A DNA stretch of 64,000 bases, taken from the NCBI RefSeq assembly GCF_036669915.1, contig NC_089321.1:18943670-19007669 (forward strand), in the 5' to 3' direction. Shown one piece after another: positions 12,040-21,895 of this stretch. Position numbers and translations under genes: made by a program. The DNA comes from Pocillopora verrucosa. Its lineage: Eukaryota > Cnidaria > Anthozoa > Scleractinia > Pocilloporidae. The notes beneath the pieces are model-generated. The model worked only from the letters and a program-made list of their open reading frames with translations. It searched no databases and was not told where the DNA came from. Positions within the stretch are counted from its first letter, which is position 1. Every line of letters begins with the position of its first letter.

Positions 12040-15000
12040 ATGGTTGGAGAGCAGGGAAATCGGACATCCGGGCCTAGAAACACTGCGTCCCGTTCAGTAC
12101 CAAACAGTTACTGGTGGAAACGAATTCACAATTTGAATGCGCGGTCAGGAGTGCAAGAAGTCAGTGATGGCCTTAACTGTGCAGAGAAATTTAGCTCGTT
12201 AGTGTCTTGTCACCGAGGATATGGATCTGTGGCATTTTATGCTGTTTTTTCTTTGTTTATTTTGACATTCTTGTACGCGATTTGGAAAATCGTTAGCGCT
12301 CACTCTCGCTCCACACGGAGGCCTGGTTCGAGTAACTCTACATCAACAACTAAGTTAGGTCCCACGCCGCATGCCCTCACGGGCTATCCCGCAGCTCATC
12401 CTTGGATGACAACAGAAAGCATAACGGAACATTTTCATCAAAATGTAAAGAAACTTCACCCCTCGCAAAACGAGGCTCCGCAACAGAGGCCTTCGTCTCC
12501 AATTTATTTTCCTTCACCAAATAATGAGCATGAAAAAATTACATCTGTTACCAACAATGACGATCCTTTAATTGGAGGGAATGTTGCGCTCAGGAACCTT
12601 TTACCAACTTTGCCTTCTCCAGCGAGGGCGACAAAACGCTTCAATAACTATTACCAAGGAGCATTCAATAGTATTCAGCCAGCGTTAAATTACCCATCAG
12701 AACAATACCCCGCTGTTTTTAATCCAATTCTACCTACAGTTCGTTATCCGAAAGCTTATTATCTTTATTCTCGGCCTCCAATACCGGCGGGTGTGATGGA
12801 AAATCAAAATTATCCAATTGAAACCAAGGTTTCCCGCCCACTTCCATATAGCAGCAATTCCGTCGGAATTTCAAATGATAAGCCAGCCGTGTCGTCATAT
12901 CCTGTGGAACCTAATGTCTCCTACATAACCCCCTATTACTTTCCTTCAAACAAGAATTCTATGACCAGAAGTTCCTTCAGCAACGGTTATTATGGAGAGA
13001 GCCCCTTCATGAGTAATTTCGTTGGAGCAGAAACTACTCCATCCCCTCTCATTTCCTTCCTTAAAGGAAGTTCTAGCAAAGTCAGTTTATCACCACGACA
13101 ATCAAGTCAAACCGGGGAAGGGAGGAAGAAGCCTCGAAGAAAAAACAGAAGACATAAGAAAAGGAAACAGAGTCGCCCTTTCAGAAAACACTCGGAATTC
13201 GAAGAAATTCAGGATATTGAAGAGGAAAGCAACAGAGCGTCGAGTAAAGCTTCCTCACCAAGACATCATAAAATTGAAGTTGAGAGGAAAGCGGGAAAGC
13301 AAACCAAGGAGCGTTATGGCACACGAAAATTGGGTAAGGGTCGTCATACTGGTTCGACAATTAGAGGAGTGCGTCATAGATCACATATCCTTGCATCAAG
13401 ACGAGTGCACACTTCATCGGAAATTGAGGTTTATCACACTTATCATGGATTGGAAAAGAAAGCACAACATAAGAGACGTCAAGACACATCAAACAAGTAT
13501 AGAAGGACAAATATTCCACATCCACAGATAACTGTGCAGACCGGTCACTCAAGGCATTCGCATTATCATTTCAGAAAGAAGGATCATGCAATTCATCGTC
13601 ATTCAAAAGGGTTAGGCGGACACCACGTCACACATGAGCGGCATGGGAAAATTTTGGATTTCAAGCAATACCATCGGTACAGAAAGCATCATTCTCTTAG
13701 TGACGAAATTCGAGGTAAATGGCATATTAGTAGGCATCGCGTTAAAACGTGTAATGTTATTGATACTTTTGCAACTCGCGGAACCGTGAAAATTACAAGG
13801 GCTGTGGGTCACAAAAAGCAGTATTTGCACACATTACTCGCATGTCGACCTGTAAGGTTGAGAGTAAGGCATAGAAACCATCAACGGACGTTTTCCGTCA
13901 AATATGCTCAGCTGTGCAGTAAAAGGTGGTACGTGACTAAAGGTGTTATCCACATTCAGAAAACAGTTTCCAATGAAATAGAAATTCCACGATATAACGT
14001 GCGTATTTGTGAGCCTTCTTATGCGCATGCCATGAACCTTCTGCCTACCAAAGAGAAAGAAACCAAGGTTTGGGGTTTATCCCAAGAATTTCTTCGTAAA
14101 GTGGAGAAAGAGGATGAGAGAAAATTCAAATTAAGCTCTTCATCTTCGAAGCGTGGTCACAAAAAAAAGAAAAAGAGAGTAAAGCCGTGGCAACACAGCA
14201 AAAAGAAAAGCTTCAGATCAAATAAGACTCGCAACTCCATCAAAAAGCCAAGAGAGTACCACAAAGTAGAGACAAAGTGGAAAATACATCATCATAGAGT
14301 GCACAAAAAAAGTCACCACCTGAAACGTAAATCAGAGAAAAGACATGGTGGAAAGAAGAAGAAACATAACAGGAAAGTGAAGGGTGGTTTGGAAACGAAA
14401 AAGAACAAGCTTTCATCCAAGAGAGGCGAAGAACACGTTCAAAATCCCGATAAACTATTCTATGGAAAGCTTTTACGAGTTCTTAAACTTGCTAGGACGT
14501 ATGAGAGGAAAAAGGAAAACAAAACAAATAGCGATGATGTTTTTGATTCTCTTGAAGCTGTTCTTACGCAAAATAGAAATGTAGACAACACCTCCATCAG
14601 AAGTGATAACTCGACATCAAAGATAAATCATGCAAAAGAAAATAATGTAACCAAACACAATGAGAGGGATGGAGACCCAGCAGGACAACCAAAAAGTCGC
14701 CAAAAGGATAGTAAGGTCAACATTCAAAGGCTGTTGGCCAAAGTACTTCCTGCAGTAGTAGCTAAAATCATCAACGCTGATCACGACGTCGGGGAATCAG
14801 AGGCCACTGAGGTAAAGACTAAACCAACACAGAGCACAACTACAGAAAAGACGACGACAAAAAAGCCTATACCAACGAATAAGATTACCACCCCAGCGAA
14901 GAATTCATTAGGGGAAAAAAGCATGCAAGACATCGTGAAACGCATTTTGCCACTCCTGCTTCAGAGGGCTGGCAAAAAAACAACAAAGCAGGCACAAGGA

Positions 15001-16155
15001 ATCAAATCGAAGAATAAGACAAAAGAGCCATCATTTCCACCAAAACGAACATCTCCTAAACCCAAGAAAATAATGGTCAGGACAAGTTTGACGAATATTT
15101 TATCAAAGTTAGGCATAGGCAACTTAGATTCAAATAGCCTGAGCAGCACAATTCTTGCAAAAACAACAAGTTTTATTCCGAAACCTCCATTGAAGTCCAA
15201 GCCGAAATCAACTGCTGTTCCGTTGAAGACTACTGTGATAACGACGATTCCACCCCAGTCACCATATACACCACTAACGCCTACTCTTACAACCCAACTA
15301 CCTCCAACCCTTAGAGAACCGGACATTGACCGATCATCATTTCGTCCAACGATGGAGCAGTTCTTTCCCCCACATGAAAATTCACAGATTTCCCCAGTAG
15401 GACCTCCATCTGTCTCTCAGTCAGAACCTTCATCTGTTCAGTCACCAGGGTCTTTACCAGCATCCTCTCCGATATCTTTTTCTCCTCGAAGGTCAGATCC
15501 TTACTCGCGAAACATTTTATGTTTTGGAGATAGTTTGACTAGTGGCTTTTTCAACCACGGGCGAAATTTCCACCCCTACAGTCAACGACTCAGTCAACTA
15601 CTGAATTCTGATGGTAGACTGAAGTATTACGTCAAAACGAGTGGAAAAGTGCGTGAAATGGCACATGGCAGCATGACCAAGCGCTTACCACAAGTATTGG
15701 GAAACAGCTCACGATTTGATTGGGTAATCATTCTGGGTGGAACTAATGACGTAGCACATGTTAAGAATTTTGGAGACGATGATTCATTTATGACTCAGCT
15801 AATTAACGTGTGGCAGCCACGAATTACACGTGATATTGAAATGCTCCATGAAACTGCACACCGGTACGGTGCGCGAACCCTCCTTTTAACCATTCCGGAA
15901 ACGGCTTACGAAGCTTGGCCTAGTTTTAAGACCTTGTGGGTTATGCGTAATAGACTAAACGAAGACTTGCGAAAGTATGCGCTTAGATCTCAAGGAAATG
16001 TAGTGCTGTGTGATTTGGCTGCTAAGTTTCCGAGACATTCGCTTCCGCCTCAAACCCAAGCTCTTTTGTGGAATGATCATCTTCATCCTACCGCTTATGG
16101 CTATGACAAGATGGCTGAGATAGTATACCAGTGCTTAAAACCGTACCTTCGTTGA
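12040..16155 (+). CDS. Membrane-anchored SGNH hydrolase with a giant H/K/R-rich region (1371 aa)
   Basis: A single uninterrupted 1371-codon frame. A hydrophobic segment near residues 62-85 (VAFYAVFSLFILTFLYAIW) predicts one membrane span without a cleavable signal. Residues ~90-340 are Pro/Ser/Tyr/Asn-rich, ~355-870 are strongly basic with many His, Lys, Arg and KKKKK-type runs, and ~900-1150 are Lys/Thr/Pro/Ser-rich. The last ~215 residues form an SGNH/GDSL hydrolase domain: block I FGDSLTSG (Ser1165), block III GGTND (Asn1236) and block V DHLH (Asp1346, His1349). All catalytic positions are intact, so esterase or acylhydrolase activity is plausible. Ordinary SGNH proteins are 200-350 residues, so the basic extension is exceptional. 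An acceptor-like tract just upstream suggests a non-coding first exon. Topology is ambiguous: basic residues flank the C-terminal side of the span. Substrate unknown. Confidence 0.85.
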   Translation: MVGEQGNRTSGPRNTASRSVPNSYWWKRIHNLNARSGVQEVSDGLNCAEKFSSLVSCHRGYGSVAFYAVFSLFILTFLYAIWKIVSAHSRSTRRPGSSNSTSTTKLGPTPHALTGYPAAHPWMTTESITEHFHQNVKKLHPSQNEAPQQRPSSPIYFPSPNNEHEKITSVTNNDDPLIGGNVALRNLLPTLPSPARATKRFNNYYQGAFNSIQPALNYPSEQYPAVFNPILPTVRYPKAYYLYSRPPIPAGVMENQNYPIETKVSRPLPYSSNSVGISNDKPAVSSYPVEPNVSYITPYYFPSNKNSMTRSSFSNGYYGESPFMSNFVGAETTPSPLISFLKGSSSKVSLSPRQSSQTGEGRKKPRRKNRRHKKRKQSRPFRKHSEFEEIQDIEEESNRASSKASSPRHHKIEVERKAGKQTKERYGTRKLGKGRHTGSTIRGVRHRSHILASRRVHTSSEIEVYHTYHGLEKKAQHKRRQDTSNKYRRTNIPHPQITVQTGHSRHSHYHFRKKDHAIHRHSKGLGGHHVTHERHGKILDFKQYHRYRKHHSLSDEIRGKWHISRHRVKTCNVIDTFATRGTVKITRAVGHKKQYLHTLLACRPVRLRVRHRNHQRTFSVKYAQLCSKRWYVTKGVIHIQKTVSNEIEIPRYNVRICEPSYAHAMNLLPTKEKETKVWGLSQEFLRKVEKEDERKFKLSSSSSKRGHKKKKKRVKPWQHSKKKSFRSNKTRNSIKKPREYHKVETKWKIHHHRVHKKSHHLKRKSEKRHGGKKKKHNRKVKGGLETKKNKLSSKRGEEHVQNPDKLFYGKLLRVLKLARTYERKKENKTNSDDVFDSLEAVLTQNRNVDNTSIRSDNSTSKINHAKENNVTKHNERDGDPAGQPKSRQKDSKVNIQRLLAKVLPAVVAKIINADHDVGESEATEVKTKPTQSTTTEKTTTKKPIPTNKITTPAKNSLGEKSMQDIVKRILPLLLQRAGKKTTKQAQGIKSKNKTKEPSFPPKRTSPKPKKIMVRTSLTNILSKLGIGNLDSNSLSSTILAKTTSFIPKPPLKSKPKSTAVPLKTTVITTIPPQSPYTPLTPTLTTQLPPTLREPDIDRSSFRPTMEQFFPPHENSQISPVGPPSVSQSEPSSVQSPGSLPASSPISFSPRRSDPYSRNILCFGDSLTSGFFNHGRNFHPYSQRLSQLLNSDGRLKYYVKTSGKVREMAHGSMTKRLPQVLGNSSRFDWVIILGGTNDVAHVKNFGDDDSFMTQLINVWQPRITRDIEMLHETAHRYGARTLLLTIPETAYEAWPSFKTLWVMRNRLNEDLRKYALRSQGNVVLCDLAAKFPRHSLPPQTQALLWNDHLHPTAYGYDKMAEIVYQCLKPYLR

Positions 16156-17335
16156 TATATATCTGACAAGAGGATGAGAAATGTTTTTCTAAGGCAATTT
16201 AGGCAACTCGTGGTGTTTGTTAATAACATAAACATAGGGCGAGAAAACATTTTGCCCTTGGTAGTATTTCCAGTGTTTTGTATTTTTACATTTTTTTAAC
16301 CTCAAAGTACATAAAACAATAATTTCCATTTTGATTTTTTAAAATTATTTTATTGATATATTCAGTGTTAGCTTGATAGCTCTCAATTAACGATAAATTA
16401 CTCGTACCATTCCTTTTATGGCCATATTAAGTACTTCAACGGTGAGTTACTTTACGACGTTAAGAATTAGATGTGTAAACACTTCATACGGACATTTAAT
16501 ACAATTAAACCTTTTTTCCTACTGAAAAGTGTGCCATCTGTCATTGTCCGTACATTATCAAAGTGTAATCTTATTTGTCCTCGAACGACAAATCAATGAA
16601 ACCTAAGTAGATTTATTTTTTGAGAACAAAGTTCATTTTTTAGGATGTTGTTTTTTCCCCACGTTATGATTCTGTAGTGAAATAACATCAAATATCACCT
16701 ATCCATTCTAGAGACATGTAAATTTGCGTAAGATTTCCTCCACTTTCTTAAAAACTCAGTTTACTGATAAAAACGAATCGATATGGCCATGATGTGGCGA
16801 TTCTGTTTAGGGATTCGTGAAGTAACCCTCCAGAATGGTCATAAATTAACGTACAGTGCGAAGATATGAAGCGAAATCATGTGTCGATGGAGATTTCTTT
16901 ACCGTTTTTAACATCACCAGGATTTTAGCAGCCATAATCCTTAAACACGATTTGTCAGGTACTTTGAACAATCTATGTCAGGTTCTCTCTAGTAATCAAA
17001 CTCTGTCATGCGTTACCAAGTACCAGTCGACAATTTAAAACAGTATTACACGCAATTGTTGGATGTCTCCGCAAAGGAATGAACTGTTCTCGTCAGTAAG
17101 CTGTGATTTTGGATGGATTCTCATCCGTAATCAGAAATGAAGGAAAGCTATAATCGAAGTTATATGTTAAAATAAGACACAGTAGGGTCTCTTCATCATC
17201 TGAACCAGTATCGAAGAGCGCTCTTGAGATTCAAGGCAAGGAAACCATTTACGACGTCCACAGATTCATTCAGTTCTAATTTGTTAGACTGAGCTCTCGA
17301 GATAAATAATACAATCTAGGAAACCTTTGAAATTC
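16156..17335. other. 3' flank of the SGNH gene and 5' flank of copy B
   Basis: AT-rich, no additional gene seen. No strong canonical polyadenylation signal close to the stop could be singled out. Confidence 0.35.
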
Positions 17336-17365
17336 ATGGCGGATGAGTGCAGCAAGAGTAAGTAG
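17336..17365 (+). promoter_or_regulatory. Short upstream ORF overlapping the start of copy B
   Basis: An ATG at 17336, 7 bases before the main ATG and in another frame, opens a 9-codon frame that ends in TAG at 17363-17365, inside the main coding region. Scanning ribosomes could be diverted. The segment also holds a donor-like AGTAAGTAG, so an alternative first exon cannot be excluded. Confidence 0.45.
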
Positions 17366-19022
17366 CAAGAAAAGTTTTCTTCCTGGCATGGATAAAGGAC
17401 TTTGGCTCTCAAAAGCATTTTACACGTCATTTTACGTGGCTATTGGGGCACTGTTTCCGTACCTACCAGTTTATTTCAAACAGCTGAGATTATCTTCCCA
17501 TCAAAACGGAATCCTTATTGGTATCCGTCCACTGATTCAGTTTTGCGTAACTCCTCTGTGGGGCGCATGCGCAGATAGGTTTTGCAAAAGCAAGGTTATA
17601 TTTCTGATGTCGGTATTAGGTTGGTTAGTGTCAAATTTCTTATTGTCATTAGTTCCAACTACTGATGAACCTCAGTGGTGTAAACTTTACAACAATAACA
17701 ACAGCAAGTACAATGATTATAACGATGGTGATGACAGAGAAATTTCATTGCCGAACAGTCGCACATTCTCACTTAAATTTACTGGGAACTTTTCCGATTC
17801 AAACACTGTTACTCGTCAGCAAACAAGAAAACACGATTTTTTTTCCAGAGTGTCGCCGGTTCTTGACACAACTGTACCGTTCTTACCTATAACATTTAAA
17901 GATCTGAAGACTGTTTATAACGTTACTTTACACAACCACGGCAAAGAAGTGGAAGCCCTGAGGATCAATGACGGCTGGAAAGATCAGCTGGAAGTGGCAT
18001 CATTAGAGCCTTCAGCTACAAAGCCTCCTCAAGATTTTTCAAACGCAATAGCAACAGAGAATGAGTACGTTGAATGTGACTCCAAGGAATTTCTATTCTT
18101 GTTACTTGTAACTGTAATTGGTACGGCGATTGCAGCTCCAGCCCAAGCATTTGCAGATACTGTAACGCTTCAAAATCTTAACGGTGAATCTCATAAGTAT
18201 GGTCGAGTAAGACTCTGGGGATCTCTGGGTTGGGGCATTGGAGGATTTTCTGTCGGAGCTGCTGTCAGCGCGAATTATCGCACGAATCGTTGTGGTGAGA
18301 CTGTCATCAACTACATGCCTTGTTTTTACGTTTATGCGGTGGCAATGAGTGTGGCGTTTGTATGCGCAACTCAATTTCAGTTTGATCAGCCTTTTATCAA
18401 AGATGAGCAAGAAGTAAATGTCACAGGTGGCTCAAAAACTCCAAAAATTCTCCAAGGGCTCAAGGTTTTTCGTAATCCTCAATTCTGTTTTGTCATGTTC
18501 ATCGCGTTTTTTTGCGGTTCAGCTACGGGATTTATAGAAACGTTTCTATTTTGGTATCTTCACGAATTAGGGGGAGGACAGTTATTATTCAGCGTGATGA
18601 ACGGGCTAAACTGTGCGGCAGAAGTGTGTGTGTTTTTTGTGACGGACAAGCTGCTCGGTTTTCTTGGACACATCAATGTTATCTATGTCGCGTTATTTTG
18701 CTACTCTATTCGCTTTATTTACTTCTACTTCGTGAAAAGTCCCTGGGCAGTTTTACCCGCGGAATTACTCCAAGGAATTACCACCGCAGCATTCTGGTCA
18801 TCGTGTGTTTCTTACGTTGGGTTGCATCCCGGAGCACCAAACACAGTTCAAGGAATTCTAAATGGAGTTTACATGGGACTTGGTTTCGCATCTGGTGGGT
18901 TTATAGGAGGATTTCTTGTACAATTCGCAGAAATGAAGACTTTGTTTCTTTTGTACGCTCTTATAAGCTTTTGTATCCTTATAATATTTGTTTTTTTAAA
19001 CAAGATCAAATCAAAAACATAA
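17343..19022 (+). CDS. MFSD6-like major facilitator protein, copy B (single exon, 559 aa)
   Basis: An intronless 559-codon frame with the whole MFSD6-like core. TM1-TM2 contain GALFPYLPVYFKQLRLSS and GILIGIRPLIQF, and the MFS signature appears as PLWGACADRFCKSK. A ~140-residue Asn/Asp/Ser-rich loop with NFS and NVT sequons follows TM3. Then come TM4 (GTAIAAPAQAFADTVTLQ), LWGSLGWGIGGFSVGAA, and the C-terminal half with FIETFLFWYLHELGG and GAPNTVQGILNGVYMG. It reads through both positions at which copies A, C and D carry introns. It lies on the plus strand, while neighbours A and C lie on minus. The ATG at 17343 is close to the TM1 block, giving a short cytosolic N-terminus. Probable plasma-membrane transporter or receptor-like protein; substrate unknown. 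Confidence 0.9.
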   Translation: MSAARVSSKKSFLPGMDKGLWLSKAFYTSFYVAIGALFPYLPVYFKQLRLSSHQNGILIGIRPLIQFCVTPLWGACADRFCKSKVIFLMSVLGWLVSNFLLSLVPTTDEPQWCKLYNNNNSKYNDYNDGDDREISLPNSRTFSLKFTGNFSDSNTVTRQQTRKHDFFSRVSPVLDTTVPFLPITFKDLKTVYNVTLHNHGKEVEALRINDGWKDQLEVASLEPSATKPPQDFSNAIATENEYVECDSKEFLFLLLVTVIGTAIAAPAQAFADTVTLQNLNGESHKYGRVRLWGSLGWGIGGFSVGAAVSANYRTNRCGETVINYMPCFYVYAVAMSVAFVCATQFQFDQPFIKDEQEVNVTGGSKTPKILQGLKVFRNPQFCFVMFIAFFCGSATGFIETFLFWYLHELGGGQLLFSVMNGLNCAAEVCVFFVTDKLLGFLGHINVIYVALFCYSIRFIYFYFVKSPWAVLPAELLQGITTAAFWSSCVSYVGLHPGAPNTVQGILNGVYMGLGFASGGFIGGFLVQFAEMKTLFLLYALISFCILIIFVFLNKIKSKT

Positions 19023-19412
19023 GATATATTCGTTTATATCGCTCCATTTTTATTTCTGGGATTCTTCCCGGTATACAATTATGGGTTATAATTTTAAAGT
19101 CGGTTTACTGTTGTACTTTCCAGAGTAAAATTGGTTGATCAAATATTTTCCAATAGTAACAGCAACAATAACAAAATATTTAACTGGTCATCCGGTTGCT
19201 GACTTTGGCGTAAGCAAAATTTTTCCTCGTTAGATAATCAGCTGGTTAAAACTAAAACTTCCAATGCGAGTATTTCTGCCTAAATTGTCTTTGTAAGACA
19301 ACATATTTGAGCTTTCTGCAAACTTGTGTATGTAAGTTGCGTAAAAACATTAAAAAAACGAAAGCGACCAAAATATACATAGTGAACGCACAGCATCCAC
19401 ATGATGTTTTAA
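19023..19412. other. Short convergent spacer between copies B and C
   Basis: About 390 bp between two converging genes, AT-rich. It probably holds both 3' UTRs. Confidence 0.4.
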
Positions 19413-21360
19413 TTAACTTTGATCATTTGGTTTATCTTCGAATATTTTGTTAACTGACCCAAACATCAATAGCATAATTAACCCGAGGCCACCAAATATA
19501 GAGAATGTTACTTGAGCTCCATAGCTACTGAAGAGAAAACCTCCTATTACTCGCCCTAGTCCATGACCTACTCCATGATACACACCGTGGAGCATACCTG
19601 TTGAGAAAAGCAACATGGCCTCCGTGAATTGAGGATAGAAAGCTTTCATAGGTCGTTTGTCTAAAGTCCTTGTTTTTTAAACAACAATTCAAATTTACTG
19701 AAGAATTAGAAATTTCCATCAACAGATGTAGTTTATGACTGGTTTAAAATGGAACAACAGACTTGTAAAGAAGAGAACGTCGCTTCACGTCAAAACCAAG
19801 TTAAACCATACTTTGCTTCATTTTGCATTTCCTCGCAGGTTTTATAAACGGACAACTATTTTGTTTATGCCCCTATTTACTGGTCTGACTGCCAGAGTCG
19901 CTCTTTATCAAGGCAGGCTACTTGTATATGTTTTTATCAAGACAGGTCACTGGTATATATTTTAGCTCTAAAAGTGTACGTACTTCTTAAAACACATAAC
20001 TCAGGAGTCAGAAATGCAAGTTTTCACCTTGTAAAGTGGCAGGGGCTCCTTCCACGGAGTTATATGCAATATACGTCACAAATCCTGCCCAGCCTCCTGC
20101 AGAAGTTAATCCTGACAAAACTTCAAGGGCAAGGTAACACCACGGATTGGTAATGAGTACATAACTTGTCAATCGCACCACATAAGACGCCAACACAAGG
20201 TATAGCAAATTATGCACACTTATTTTAGTTATAACGTGAGGGGACACTGAGTACACTATGACGTCTGCAATACATCTCACAACAGGTATTATGCTAAACA
20301 TTATCTGTGGGGAAGAACAGTCTTCCAAGTGCCAAAAAAGGAATCCCATGATCATGCCAAAAGTCATTCCACTGTAAAGAACAATTACAAAGAATGCCAA
20401 GTAACGAGGACGACTCACTGCTTCTAACGCTGCCATAACACCAATTTGCTTTTCCCTTACCGTGTCATCCCTACTGTCTGTACCGTTTAAACCGAAATCA
20501 AGCCGAAGCCCGGAAAAAAGAGCTAAAAGCTTCAATGAAATGGAGCCATAAAAACATAAACTGTAGTCAATAGTTCTTTTTTGTCCAGGTACCAACGGAC
20601 ACAAATATTTGTCACTCACCATTGCACCGAAACTAAACGCAGCCAAACCCCACCCTATTGAGGCCCATCTTTTCTGTTTTCCATACTGATGTATATCGTT
20701 GTTACTCCGCAAGAGGCATACAGCAGCAGAATCACCAAGAGCAAGGCCTGGGCACGAGAATAGTGTACCAAATAAACTGACTAACAGCAGGTATAAAAAT
20801 ACATCGAATTTTTTCTGGCGACCAGCTTGCTCGTGACTGAGTACAAGAAAATCATTCTGTTCTTCCCTTCCCATTGACCATCGATAAAGATTCTGCGATT
20901 CTGATATCAACTGATACATGTTTTTAATAAAAGACTGATTTCTCGCAGATGTTGATTCCCGATGAATGTCTCCTCTCATTTTGTGTTTGCATGTTGGCAT
21001 TGGAGTTAGCAGAAATGCTATTCCAACAGCTACTGAAGCAATGAACGAAATCACGAATACCAGTTTTCCCCTCTTGGTCTTGTCCGATAACGCTCCCCAC
21101 ATTGGAGTAAATACGAACGATATGAATGGTTGAATACCGGAGATGATTCCGGCCTGTTTGGCCGGGAGACCTAATTGTTTATAGAACAAGGGCAAAAATG
21201 GCAGTATGGCGCCAAGTCCAGCAAAGTAAAAGAAATAAAACATCTTTGGAACAATATATTTCTGGTTCAAGCAATTGTAGCGAAGGAATTTGTCGCTGTG
21301 TTGTTTAGATTCTTCATCTGGGTGACAAGAGCTGATACTCTCTTTATTTGGCATTCTCAT
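19413..21360 (-). CDS. MFSD6-like major facilitator protein, copy C (2 exons, 505 aa)
   Basis: Exons 21360..20028 and 19597..19413, joined by a phase-1 intron (donor CAAG|GTGAAAAC, acceptor CTCAACAG), give 505 residues. The splice rebuilds the conserved LQG-MLHGVYHG block of the family. The first ATG in frame is at 21360; upstream only a TTG extends the frame. TM1 region FYFFYFAGLGAILPFLPLF, signature PMWGALSDKTKRGK, loop after TM3 only ~85 residues, TM4 SCPGLALGDSAAV. Several family positions are altered (LGDSAAVCLL where others have LADTATLQLL; GFLFWHLEDCSS where others have LKDLGG), so this copy is among the most divergent, yet it remains open throughout. Converges with copy B. Confidence 0.85.
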
Positions 21361-21804
21361 GAAATAAACTGGGTGGCTCTGACTGGCAGCTTGCAGCCGA
21401 GCTAGGAAAACAACCAGCAATAGAGAAGAGTGTGATTATGGCTTATGGGAAATAAAAACTTACGTTACTTAAGAATTTTTGAACACAGAATCGTACTTGA
21501 TTTTACCGTTAATAACGATCTGAATCTGGCCTAGTGCGCATGTGGGATGCACATTAAACTCTATAGGGTTTGCTAGTCTCATATGGATTTATATCGGAAA
21601 ATTTAAGTTTCTACTATTTTGCAGCGACTTACTTCATACACGTTTGCAAACCTAACCACATCAGAGATAATTAAAAGTACTTTGTCCTAGATTAGAGATA
21701 TCCACCATTACTCTGTTCCAAACCTGGTCCTTATTTTAGGCTTCTCCTCGTTCGTGCTTAGTGAATCTGTTCCTTCCCTTCCCTGGGGCGTTCCACTAGA
21801 CGAA
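21361..21804. other. 5' flank of copy C
   Basis: Non-coding sequence upstream of copy C on minus. An acceptor-like TTTTCCTAG sits just upstream of the ATG in the direction of transcription, so a 5' UTR exon is possible. Confidence 0.3.
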
Positions 21805-21895
21805 GTGCAACTTACTTGTGCAACTTACTTGTGCAACTTACTTGTGCAACTTACTTGTGCAACTTACTTGTGCAACTTACTTGTGCAACTTACTC
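21805..21895. repeat. 13-bp tandem repeat, seven copies
   Basis: Seven adjacent copies of GTGCAACTTACTT. All units are identical except the last base of the final one. The near-perfect identity implies recent expansion. The unit carries the donor-like complement AAGTAAGTTG on the minus strand. Confidence 0.95.

Noticed and set aside
13022-13531. 169-residue frame overlapping the SGNH gene in another phase
   Set aside because: A shadow of the K/R-rich coding region; the 1371-codon frame explains it.
19413-19649. Separate small gene downstream of copy C
   Set aside because: Its first codons are non-conserved. The conserved part begins exactly at a splice acceptor and completes copy C in frame.
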